A DNA stretch of 6,456 nt from Desulfobulbaceae bacterium (GTDB lineage: Bacteria; Desulfobacterota; Desulfobulbia; Desulfobulbales; Desulfocapsaceae): positions 1-6,456 of the forward strand of contig JAUVON010000164.1 of assembly GCA_030599175.1 (NCBI GenBank), in the 5' to 3' direction. Position numbers and translations under genes: made by a program. Shown here piece after piece: positions 1-6,375 of the stretch; position 1 is the first letter of the stretch, and each line of letters begins with the position of its first letter. The notes beneath the pieces were generated by a model that was given only the letters and a program-made list of their open reading frames with translations, did not search any database and was not told the origin of the DNA.

Positions 1-1038
1 ACAGATCAACTACACAGCCGATATATTCTAAAAGAGGACGTTCTCTTCTGCATTCATCCTCAGGTACTGCAATTTTTTCAGAGCGATCCATATATTATCC
101 GTATGCAGGAGACGGGAGCGGTTGCCGGGTCGATAACTGTGGCGCCGAGTTCATCCACAAGAACACTCTATGTTCTCGATGACGGTGAGATTTCCCATGC
201 TCTTAAGGTACATTTTCCTTTCAGGATATCACGCTATGGCAGAAAAATGCGTGATGAGGTGATTGAACAGGCTATCAATATTTCCATGGAGCTTGAAAAT
301 GGCATTCATCACCTTGACGACAAGTTTGGTTTCTTGCGGGAAGTGATAGGTGTTTCTCATAAAAACCTTGATAGCCTGACAGCACGAAATGAAAACTGGG
401 GATATCTCGTTCGGGATATGTTGCCCTTTCCGCATCTGTTAGAGCAGAGAATACTTCTACCCGGTTTTGCACTCTACGGCAAAAATTTTTTTTATCCGGG
501 AAAACCACCTCTGCTTTTTGAGCTTATCGGCAGCGATGATCCTTTAGTTTTTATTGTAGATAACATCATGCTGCCAATTATTCGTCACTGGGTAGATTGT
601 TTTCTCCACTTTGGTTATATGCTTGAACCCCACGGTCAGAATGTGCTTTTCGAACTCGATCCCTCTGGCGGGATTCAGCGGATTGTCCATCGGGATTTGA
701 GTGTCGGTATTGATATGCGTCGTCGTCGGCAACTCAGCCTTTCTCAGGAAAATCTGAACAACTATAATCGTATGGAAAGTGGGGAATTTAACAGTATTAC
801 CTATGATATGTTTATGGGAAGCCATTTTTTTGATGCCATTGTCGGTTGCTGCATTGAGCGACACCCTGAGCTTAGGCCTGAGGATTTTCGCTCCCCATGT
901 CGAAAACTGTTTGCCGAAGTGTTTCCAAATTATAAAGAGTTCTTCCCAGAAACTGTTTATTACTTCAGCGAAAAACGCGACCAATTTAATAAACCGCTCT
1001 ATAAAGACACGGGAAAGACTCCGGACTGGCGACCTTGA
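1..1038 (+). CDS. IucA/IucC-family (NIS) siderophore synthetase, C-terminal part, 5' truncated by window edge
   Basis: The frame is open from base 1 with no stop, so the gene begins off the left edge; the ATG at 103 is internal. About 345 residues are visible, whereas family members are usually near 600. Members use ATP to activate a carboxylate such as citrate and condense it with an amine or alcohol to build siderophores in the cytosol. Seen, numbering from the Met at 103: an upstream IHP element (typically HPWQ, here HPQ); the Ser-Thr-Arg-Thr phosphate-binding motif (18-21) after a Gly/Ser-rich strand; Lys35 and Arg47 in a basic segment; EPHGQN at 175-180; and HRD at 196-198. By remembered comparison with AcsD, these match its ATP-site residues (Arg/Thr, Lys, Arg, His-x-Gln-Asn, Asp), so the enzyme is probably active. 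The C-terminal part corresponds to the FhuF-like region. Substrate and siderophore cannot be told. No siderophore partner follows downstream, so it is probably the last gene of its operon. Confidence 0.88.
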   Translation, partial: TDQLHSRYILKEDVLFCIHPQVLQFFQSDPYIIRMQETGAVAGSITVAPSSSTRTLYVLDDGEISHALKVHFPFRISRYGRKMRDEVIEQAINISMELENGIHHLDDKFGFLREVIGVSHKNLDSLTARNENWGYLVRDMLPFPHLLEQRILLPGFALYGKNFFYPGKPPLLFELIGSDDPLVFIVDNIMLPIIRHWVDCFLHFGYMLEPHGQNVLFELDPSGGIQRIVHRDLSVGIDMRRRRQLSLSQENLNNYNRMESGEFNSITYDMFMGSHFFDAIVGCCIERHPELRPEDFRSPCRKLFAEVFPNYKEFFPETVYYFSEKRDQFNKPLYKDTGKTPDWRP

Positions 1039-1222
1039 TAGAGTCTTGTGATTGGGATGCTCACTGCAAAAAGTGCCAAGTACCTGTCAAAAACTCTACG
1101 CCTCGGAGTCTACGCTTACCTGTATATCGAACTTCTCGAGGTCTGCGCTTATCGGACTTAGCCATCTGTAACTTCCGATAAGCGTAGACTTCGAGTGACC
1201 TTTTTACGAGTTTATCGTTGAA
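1039..1222. other. Intergenic region between siderophore gene and kinase operon
   Basis: This gap of 184 bases holds the three-arm repeat and little else. I see no convincing sigma-70 promoter; the best -10-like run (TATATC near 1123-1128) has no matching -35. The kinase operon must start from an unrecognised promoter here or by readthrough of the hairpin. No tRNA or credible small gene was seen. Confidence 0.6.
1102..1195. repeat. Three-arm inverted-repeat cluster with two alternative long stems
   Basis: Arm A (1102-1118), arm B (1135-1156) and arm C (1174-1195) share one sequence, with C inverted. B pairs with C over 22 bases without a gap (two G-U pairs as + strand RNA), closing a 17-base loop at 1157-1173. 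A pairs with C over 17 bases (one G-U pair), with B inside the loop. The two stems exclude each other. A with its spacer (1102-1134) and B with its spacer (1135-1173) look like an imperfect tandem duplication, both ending in a CTGTA...AACTT element. A further TCTACGC copy sits at 1095-1101. Five Ts follow at 1201-1205 and five As precede at 1089-1093, each several bases from the stem, so on either strand this is at best an imperfect terminator. It could instead be a dispersed intergenic repeat or a leader structure for the kinase gene. Confidence 0.8.
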
Positions 1223-3805
1223 ATGATAAATAAAATTAAGTCACATTTAGGCGCTAAACTCTTTATACTGTTAGTAACTGTGATTGTCCTGTCGGTTGTA
1301 CCGCTTACCTATGTCACCCTGAGGGCTATCAACGATTATGGACAGAATATTGCAGAGTTAAACGAGGTGCAGATTCGGTCCCAGGCATTTTCTTATCTCA
1401 GGGAGATTGCCAGGGAACGGGCAGAGAAATACCAGGCTGTTTTTGATCGTATCGCAGTATCAGCCGGGATACTGGGCAGTCAGGCTTCGGCAATATATTC
1501 CGATATGAGTAACCATTCATCCTGGTCGTTTGACAACTCTCTGTTTCATATTCTGCCGCAGAATAGTATTTGGGCCGATTCGATTGATGATCAAGTTGTT
1601 ACTCTTTACTGGGGCTCAGCTGAACTGGGATCGGATATAAAAAATGAGATTTCCGCCTTGTCTCATATGACACCGCTTTTGACGCGGGTTCTTGCTGAAA
1701 ACCCTGAAGCCCTGGCTAGTCACTCAATATCTGTAACAGGTATCGGTCAATATTGTACTGATGATTTGAAAAGCAAGGCAGCTGTATATAACCTGCCGCC
1801 GGTTGCGGAGTTTGATTTGCGTGACGGGGAACCAATGACAATTTTCACGAAAAGTGATGATGTTTTATCTGAAGTGCGCTGGACAGATATTTACAAAGAT
1901 GATGTTATAGACGGTCTGATGCTTACAGCCAGTGCGCCTGTCTACGATACTAAGGGTGTTTTTCGGGGTATCACAGGTATTGATGTTCCACTGGACAATG
2001 TTATTGGTGACATTCTCTATTCCGGCAAGAGTAGATGGTCTGAGGATGTGGTGCTTTTTTCGTTCCTGCTTGATCGCAATGGCAAGATTATTGCGATTCC
2101 TCAATCTTATTATCCATTCTTCGGTATTTCTGTTGATAGATCCGGGTTAATTAATTCCGGTGACAGGCCTGATACTGCTCTTGCTGACTCAGAGAAAATT
2201 GATGTGAGAGAGTTAGCACGAAATCTTAAAGGGCAGGGAAATAATTTGTCGAAGATTTCTCATGAAAATGAATTCTATTTTGTTGCAACCCATAGAATGG
2301 CAAAATCAGGCTGGATTCAAGGGGTGGTTGTGCGGGAAAACGATATGCTCTCTTCTGTAAGAGAAAGTGAAGTTGCTCTGAAAAACACCACCAGAGATAT
2401 TCAAGTCAGGAGCGTAATCCTCTCCCTGTTGACAGCGTGTATTGCTATTGCCATAGTATTTGTCAGGGTGAGATATCTGGTTTTGCCGCTGAGAACTCTT
2501 GCCGGTGCAACCAAACGTGTTGCCGGAGGTGATCTCACAGTGCATTGTCCGGTGACTACCTCAGATGAGGTTGGCCTGCTTGCCGACTCCTTCAATACTA
2601 TGGTTGGACGATTGCAGTCAGCGCAGGATCAACAGAAGCGCTATGCAGAGGCACTGGAAGTTGAGGTGGAACGAAGAAATATTGAATTGATTGATAAAAA
2701 GAGTGAGTTGGAAGAGACCGTCGAGCAGCTTAACAATGAGATAGAGCGCCGACAAATAATTGGCGAGGCGCTGAAAAACAGTCAGCAGCAATACTATGAG
2801 ACCCTTGAAGCCTCCATGGCAGGGGTCTATATTATTGAGAATGGGCTATTTGTCTATGTCAATAGTTCAATGGCGGACATGTTCGGGTTTACCAGGGAAG
2901 AGCTAATTGGTTTATGTCCAGGTGATATGGTCTGTGAAGAGGATCGACCGCTGGTGGCAGAAAATACCAGGCTTCGTTTACAGGGTGATAATGTTCTTCC
3001 CTACACCATCCAATGGATCCGTAAGGATGGCACCACATTTTATGGTGAGGTCTGGGGTAAGATTGCAACCTGGCAGAAGAGAAAGGTCATGGTTGGCACC
3101 ATCAATGATGTTAGTAGTATAAAACTGAAAGAGAAACTGCTAAAGGTTCAGGATCAGCGATTGCAGAAATCCCTGGATGAAAAAGAGGTACTGCTCAAAG
3201 AGATTTATCATCGAACGAAAAATAATATGCTGGTGATCATCTCGCTCCTGGATCTGCAGGTTCAGGATATTGAAGATGAACAGGTTCGAACACTATTTCA
3301 TGAGACAGAGAATCGGATCAGGGCTATGGCTCTAGTGCATGAAAAAATGTACCAGTCACAGAATCTTTCTGAAATTGACATGGGTTCCTACCTTCAGGAG
3401 ATTGCTGAGTCGCTTCTTGCAAATATGGTGGTTGACAACAGAATCAAACTTCTGTCGAATTTCGAGTCTGTGCCAATCAATATTGATTATGCAGTGCCCC
3501 TTGGGCTGGTGATAAATGAGATTGTAACTAACGCTGTGAAACATGCCTTTCCAGGAAAACGTACAGGTTCAATATGTCTCAGTATTAAAAAAAGTCAGGA
3601 TGATGAGATAGTACTGGTCGTTGGTGATGATGGTGTCGGGCTGCCGGAAGATATTGATGTGCAGAACAGTACATCCTTTGGCATGCGGATCATAATAACC
3701 AGTCTGGTGAAAATGCAGCTCAAGGGAACATTAACCGTCAATCGAGAAAATGGAACCCGGTATTTGATCAGGTTCCCTGAACCAAAAACTACAAAACGGA
3801 TATGA
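1223..3805 (+). CDS. Membrane sensor histidine kinase: Cache-like sensor, HAMP, PAS, HisKA_2, HATPase
   Basis: This 860-residue kinase senses a signal outside the cytoplasm and phosphorylates its partner regulator. Domains in order: membrane helix at about 13-33; a large periplasmic sensor at about 35-395 with a dCache-type pattern (WTDIYKDD near 220-227, then APVYDTKGVFRGITGIDV at 238-255); second helix at about 397-417; HAMP at about 415-468; coiled coil at about 470-520; PAS at about 522-635 ending in the usual exit strand; HisKA_2 with phospho-acceptor His663 in YHRTKNN; and a GHKL ATPase with N-box Asn765/Asn770, G1 box DDGVG (802-806) and the SFGMRI segment (818-823). All catalytic residues look intact. 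The HRTKNN-type His box places it in the HisKA_2/HWE-like group, which often pairs with single-domain regulators. The signal is unknown; Cache domains often bind small organic ligands. Start choice: an in-frame stop lies at 1196-1198 and this is the first start codon after it; a later start would lose the first helix. The ribosome binding site is weak. It overlaps the next gene by ATGA. Confidence 0.93.
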   Translation: MINKIKSHLGAKLFILLVTVIVLSVVPLTYVTLRAINDYGQNIAELNEVQIRSQAFSYLREIARERAEKYQAVFDRIAVSAGILGSQASAIYSDMSNHSSWSFDNSLFHILPQNSIWADSIDDQVVTLYWGSAELGSDIKNEISALSHMTPLLTRVLAENPEALASHSISVTGIGQYCTDDLKSKAAVYNLPPVAEFDLRDGEPMTIFTKSDDVLSEVRWTDIYKDDVIDGLMLTASAPVYDTKGVFRGITGIDVPLDNVIGDILYSGKSRWSEDVVLFSFLLDRNGKIIAIPQSYYPFFGISVDRSGLINSGDRPDTALADSEKIDVRELARNLKGQGNNLSKISHENEFYFVATHRMAKSGWIQGVVVRENDMLSSVRESEVALKNTTRDIQVRSVILSLLTACIAIAIVFVRVRYLVLPLRTLAGATKRVAGGDLTVHCPVTTSDEVGLLADSFNTMVGRLQSAQDQQKRYAEALEVEVERRNIELIDKKSELEETVEQLNNEIERRQIIGEALKNSQQQYYETLEASMAGVYIIENGLFVYVNSSMADMFGFTREELIGLCPGDMVCEEDRPLVAENTRLRLQGDNVLPYTIQWIRKDGTTFYGEVWGKIATWQKRKVMVGTINDVSSIKLKEKLLKVQDQRLQKSLDEKEVLLKEIYHRTKNNMLVIISLLDLQVQDIEDEQVRTLFHETENRIRAMALVHEKMYQSQNLSEIDMGSYLQEIAESLLANMVVDNRIKLLSNFESVPINIDYAVPLGLVINEIVTNAVKHAFPGKRTGSICLSIKKSQDDEIVLVVGDDGVGLPEDIDVQNSTSFGMRIIITSLVKMQLKGTLTVNRENGTRYLIRFPEPKTTKRI

Positions 3806-4176
3806 GCCAGGACGGTATTAAGGTAATGGTGGTTGAAGATGAGATTCTTATAGGATTGATGCTCGCTAAAAATTTGCGTTCATCCGGTTATATTGTCGGC
3901 GAAGTGGCAACAACGGGTGAAGAGGCGATTGAACGTGCAGGGTTGGAGCAGCCGGAAGTGATCATGATGGATGTAACGTTGGCCGGGGATATAAATGGTA
4001 TTGAAGCTGCACGGCAGATTAAAGCAGAGCATGGGATACCAATTATAATATTCAGTGGTTACAGTGATAAATCTTTTTACGAACAGGTCCAGCAGGTTGA
4101 GCCGGTTGCTGTCCTGTCAAAGATGGGGCCGTTTTCAGATATCACAGCTGCGATTGAAAAGGCTGTGGGGCTGTAA
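3802..4176 (+). CDS. Single-domain response regulator (CheY-like receiver), partner of the upstream kinase
   Basis: This 124-residue protein is a lone receiver domain with no DNA-binding, enzymatic or other output domain. Seen: acidic pair Glu12/Asp13 in VVEDE, phospho-acceptor Asp57 in MMDVTL, Ser85 in the IIIFSGYSD strand as the switch hydroxyl, and Lys107. The usual Lys-Pro after that strand is Lys-Met (LSKMGPF), a modest departure. The LAGDINGIEAA stretch after Asp57 is typical of regulators paired with HisKA_2/HWE kinases. The ATG overlaps the kinase stop in ATGA, which indicates translational coupling and a cognate pair. With no output domain it must act by protein contact or as a phosphate shuttle to a partner encoded elsewhere. 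A probable terminator follows. Confidence 0.93.
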   Translation: MSQDGIKVMVVEDEILIGLMLAKNLRSSGYIVGEVATTGEEAIERAGLEQPEVIMMDVTLAGDINGIEAARQIKAEHGIPIIIFSGYSDKSFYEQVQQVEPVAVLSKMGPFSDITAAIEKAVGL

Positions 4177-4199
4177 GGCATTCTCATCCCCTTTCATGG

Positions 4200-4247
4200 G
4201 TAAACTCAAGGCCCCCCGCTCTACGGGTGGATCTTTACTGTTTTTTT
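4200..4247 (+). terminator. Probable Rho-independent terminator of the kinase/regulator operon
   Basis: An outer 5-bp stem pairs GTAAA (4200-4204) with TTTAC (4234-4238). Inside it a C-rich/G-rich hairpin pairs CCCG (4215-4218) with CGGG (4224-4227) across a 5-base loop. A 7-T run follows at 4241-4247 and another T run lies at 4251-4255. The stem is imperfect, with internal loops, so strength is uncertain, but position and T-tract fit the end of the operon. The core also faintly resembles the right-end palindrome of IS200/IS605 elements (see findings). Confidence 0.5.
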
Positions 4248-4291
4248 ATCTTTTTGATTTAAACCGGGTAAGATATGAAGTATAGCAAGTG

Positions 4292-4323
4292 TGGACACAA
4301 TTTTTACGTTTAAATATCGTAAA
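4292..4323 (+). promoter_or_regulatory. Possible sigma-70 promoter with small inverted repeat, upstream of the exported hydrolase gene
   Basis: TGGACA (4292-4297) resembles a -35 box and TATCGT (4315-4320) is a weak -10 at 17-base spacing, 26 bases before the ATG at 4346. A 6-base inverted repeat, TTTACG (4303-4308) and CGTAAA (4318-4323) with a 9-base centre, overlaps the proposed -10 and could be an operator. Both matches are weak; this is a suggestion from position and pattern only. Confidence 0.3.
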
Positions 4324-4345
4324 CTCAGCCGCTATTTAAGAGCAT

Positions 4346-5926
4346 ATGAAATATACAGCTATACCATTTTGTAAAAGCCTGTTTGTGGTACTATTCATCT
4401 CGGTGTTGTTTCTTTCTCAGCTGATTCCATCAGAGGCAGTTTCAGCTCAAAGAGATACATTCGATATAATCTATATTCTCTCAAAAGATCTGGAAAGAGT
4501 GCTTGATTATGAAGAAGAACTCGAGACTGTTTTTGGCCCAGAGGTCAGGAAAAAATTAAAGATTGTCGGTAAAGGTAATCAATATGCCATTATTTATGAT
4601 GGGAATGATTCTGCCCGTACTGTAACCAAGACACTTGTTGAACATGGTGAACTGTTGCGACAGGCAGGATTTGACGAGGCCTGGGCTACTAAAGAACAGG
4701 ACTTTCACAGTCTTTATAATGTCAGTTACGGTTTGGGGCCTAACCTTGATGCTTTGATCAAGAGATATAAAAAAATCTATTACTACCTTGGCAAAGACGT
4801 TAGGAAGAATCTGTTCATAGAAAAAACAGACTATGGAAATTATACCCTGATTTATCGCAGGACCGGTGGCAAACTTGCAACCACCAGGGTTGCAAAAATA
4901 CATGGAAAGCTACTCAGGAAAAAAAGAATCAGAACGTCTGTCAGCAAAGAGAATAATAATGAAATAGTTTATGGCGAGTCCAGTCTGATTAATGATAAGG
5001 GCGATCCAGGGACTATCGTGGGGAAAAAGAGATCTGCTTCTCCAAAAGCCACATCGCCTGCAAAAATTGCAGCAGAAAAAACAGCAGAAAAGAAGCGTGT
5101 GGTGAAATCGACTAAGGGTAAACCTTATCGTTCTTTTTCAGGCTCGCAAACTCGATTTGAGCAGACAATAGAATCTTACATAAACGGGTTAAGACGAAAA
5201 GGAAAGATTAGGAAAGATGAGTCAACGGGATGGATGGTGTTTGACTTGGCGAGTGATGAGTCCATTGTCGATATCAATGCAAATAAGCCATTCCAGGCTG
5301 CCAGCATGATAAAGCCGTTTATTGCGCTCGCGTTTTTTCACGAGGTAAAAAACGGAAAATACAAATATGGGCCGAAAAGCAGAAGGAAAATGGAAGCTAT
5401 GATACAGAGGAGCAGCAATTCCGCCACCAACTGGGTGATGAAGCAAGTTGGCGGTCCTTCATCCTGTGCAAAAATCCTCAAGAAGCATTACAGACACATA
5501 TTTAAGAAAACTCAGATAACGGAATATATACCGGCAAACGGGCGAACCTATAAAAATAAAGTCATCCCTTCGGATTATGTTCGATTTTTAAGAGCACTTT
5601 GGAATAAGGATCTTCCATATGGGAAAGAGCTTAGACGTTTAATGGCGCTGCCGGGCAGGGATCGGTTATATCACGGAACACCACTACCCCAGGGAACTCT
5701 TGTTTACAATAAAACTGGGTCCACTGCACATCTTTGTGGTGATATGGGGATTCTTGTTCCCAAGACAAAGAATGGCAAAAGATATCCTTATGTGGTTGTT
5801 GGTATTATTGAAAGGAGATCAAGACCTGCTGACTATGGCCGCTGGATGGCTTCTAGAAGTAAAGTTATCCGGCAGGTATCTACTTTGGTTTATAAAGAGA
5901 TGAAACGAGAGCATAAATTGTTGTAG
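4346..5926 (+). CDS. Exported protein: duplicated SPOR-like module, basic linker, beta-lactamase/PBP-like serine hydrolase domain
   Basis: This 526-residue protein starts with a Sec signal peptide (hydrophobic core 11-26, probable cleavage after VSA at 34), so it should be periplasmic. Residues about 38-117 and 124-201 are two copies of one ~80-residue module: both keep Tyr in the first strand, G-x-[ED/DV]-VRK-x-L-x-I, an IY strand, HG-x-LLR and a closing Lys-Glu. The strand-helix-strand-strand-helix pattern resembles SPOR, which binds bare peptidoglycan glycan; that is inference. A Lys/Ala/Ser-rich linker spans about 205-262. The C-terminal half fits the class A beta-lactamase-like fold: nucleophile Ser320 and Lys323 (SMIK), Ser356-Ser-Asn358 as the SxN motif, and Lys456-Thr-Gly (KTG). 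I see no clear counterpart of the omega-loop Glu166 needed for rapid deacylation, so a peptidoglycan D,D-peptidase or related hydrolase is likelier than antibiotic resistance. The ribosome binding site (AAGAG, 4338-4342) is weak and only 3 bases from the ATG. It probably has its own promoter. Confidence 0.85.
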   Translation: MKYTAIPFCKSLFVVLFISVLFLSQLIPSEAVSAQRDTFDIIYILSKDLERVLDYEEELETVFGPEVRKKLKIVGKGNQYAIIYDGNDSARTVTKTLVEHGELLRQAGFDEAWATKEQDFHSLYNVSYGLGPNLDALIKRYKKIYYYLGKDVRKNLFIEKTDYGNYTLIYRRTGGKLATTRVAKIHGKLLRKKRIRTSVSKENNNEIVYGESSLINDKGDPGTIVGKKRSASPKATSPAKIAAEKTAEKKRVVKSTKGKPYRSFSGSQTRFEQTIESYINGLRRKGKIRKDESTGWMVFDLASDESIVDINANKPFQAASMIKPFIALAFFHEVKNGKYKYGPKSRRKMEAMIQRSSNSATNWVMKQVGGPSSCAKILKKHYRHIFKKTQITEYIPANGRTYKNKVIPSDYVRFLRALWNKDLPYGKELRRLMALPGRDRLYHGTPLPQGTLVYNKTGSTAHLCGDMGILVPKTKNGKRYPYVVVGIIERRSRPADYGRWMASRSKVIRQVSTLVYKEMKREHKLL

Positions 5927-5951
5927 TGAAAAAGAAAAAGGCACCCTGAAC

Positions 5952-5959
5952 AGGAGAGG
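5952..5959 (+). promoter_or_regulatory. Strong ribosome binding site of the thiamine-binding protein gene
   Basis: AGGAGAGG lies 8 bases (counted from AGGAG) before the ATG at 5965. It is the best Shine-Dalgarno in the window and decides for this start over the in-frame ATG at 5977. Confidence 0.8.
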
Positions 5960-5964
5960 ATTAT

Positions 5965-6261
5965 ATGTATATTATTATGGATTTATGCGTAGTGCCTATG
6001 GGGGTCGGGGTGTCAGTATCGAAGTATGTAGTTGCATGCCATGAAGTGCTGAAAGGTGCCGGGCTGAAAACAGAACTACATGCTTATGGAACTAATATCG
6101 AAGGGGAGTGGGATGATGTGATGGAGGCTGTTAAGGTCTGCCATGAAAAAGTACATGAAATGGGAGCCCCCAGGGTTACAACCACTATTAAGATGGGAAC
6201 TCGTATAGACCGACGACAGACCATAGAAGACAAGGTTTCCAGTGTGAGGTCTAAGTTGTAG
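5965..6261 (+). CDS. MTH1187/UPF0045-family thiamine-binding protein
   Basis: This 98-residue protein matches the usual ~100-residue length of the MTH1187 family (Pfam Thiamine_BP). Seen: the N-terminal strand leading to PMGVGVSVSKYV (11-22), YGTNIEGEWDDV (41-52), the helix with the CHEKVHEMGAPRV segment (59-71), and the TTIKMGTRIDRR strand and turn (73-84) ending in a DKVSSV helix. Members form ferredoxin-like cytosolic oligomers, and some homologues bind thiamine or its pyrimidine part; the physiological role is not settled. There is no signal peptide. It follows the hydrolase gene by 38 bases in the same direction, so it may be co-transcribed, but no functional link is evident and no thiamine biosynthesis or transport gene or THI-box is visible nearby. 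A strong terminator follows. Confidence 0.9.
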   Translation: MYIIMDLCVVPMGVGVSVSKYVVACHEVLKGAGLKTELHAYGTNIEGEWDDVMEAVKVCHEKVHEMGAPRVTTTIKMGTRIDRRQTIEDKVSSVRSKL

Positions 6262-6325
6262 TGTGCCAACCTGAGGAATCTTTCTTGATGATTCTTAACT
6301 GTTGATTTTCCATGTATTAAAAAGC

Positions 6326-6365
6326 AAAACCCCGTTAATCCAAAGCCTGGATTAACGGGGTTTTT
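6326..6365. terminator. Strong bidirectional Rho-independent terminator
   Basis: A perfect 13-bp stem pairs 6330-6342 (CCCCGTTAATCCA) with 6348-6360 around a 5-base loop (AAGCC). It is flanked by AAAA (6326-6329) and TTTTT (6361-6365), extending pairing to 17 bp. On the + strand it ends the thiamine-binding protein transcript; on the - strand it lies just after the 5S rRNA and provides T runs (TTTT GC TTTTT, complement of 6319-6329) that would end the rRNA operon. It is the clearest terminator in the window. Confidence 0.93.
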
Positions 6366-6375
6366 ATATAAAAAA

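Noticed and set aside
544..984. Open frame of 146 codons on the - strand
   Set aside because: It is antisense to the well-supported IucA/IucC coding region and shows no domain pattern.
1065..1078. Sigma-54-like TGGCAC...TTGCA on the - strand
   Set aside because: The GG and GC elements are 8 bases apart instead of 10, and it points away from the kinase into the 3' end of the siderophore gene.
1095..1195. Short CRISPR-like or integron attC-like array, from repeats at 33-base spacing
   Set aside because: There are only two direct copies plus one inverted, spacers partly match each other, and no cas or integrase gene is present; a palindromic repeat explains it better.
4055..4285. Open frame of 76 codons on the + strand at the end of the response regulator gene
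   Set aside because: It lies in another frame within the receiver domain and runs through the terminator; composition is unlike a real protein.
4346..5926. Antibiotic-resistance class A beta-lactamase
   Set aside because: The SxxK, SxN and KTG motifs fit the fold, but no clear omega-loop Glu166 is seen and the large N-terminal module suggests a cell-wall role.
6275..6295. Small hairpin GAATC/GATTC after the thiamine-binding protein gene
   Set aside because: Only five base pairs with no T-tract; the strong terminator 35 bases downstream explains transcript ending.
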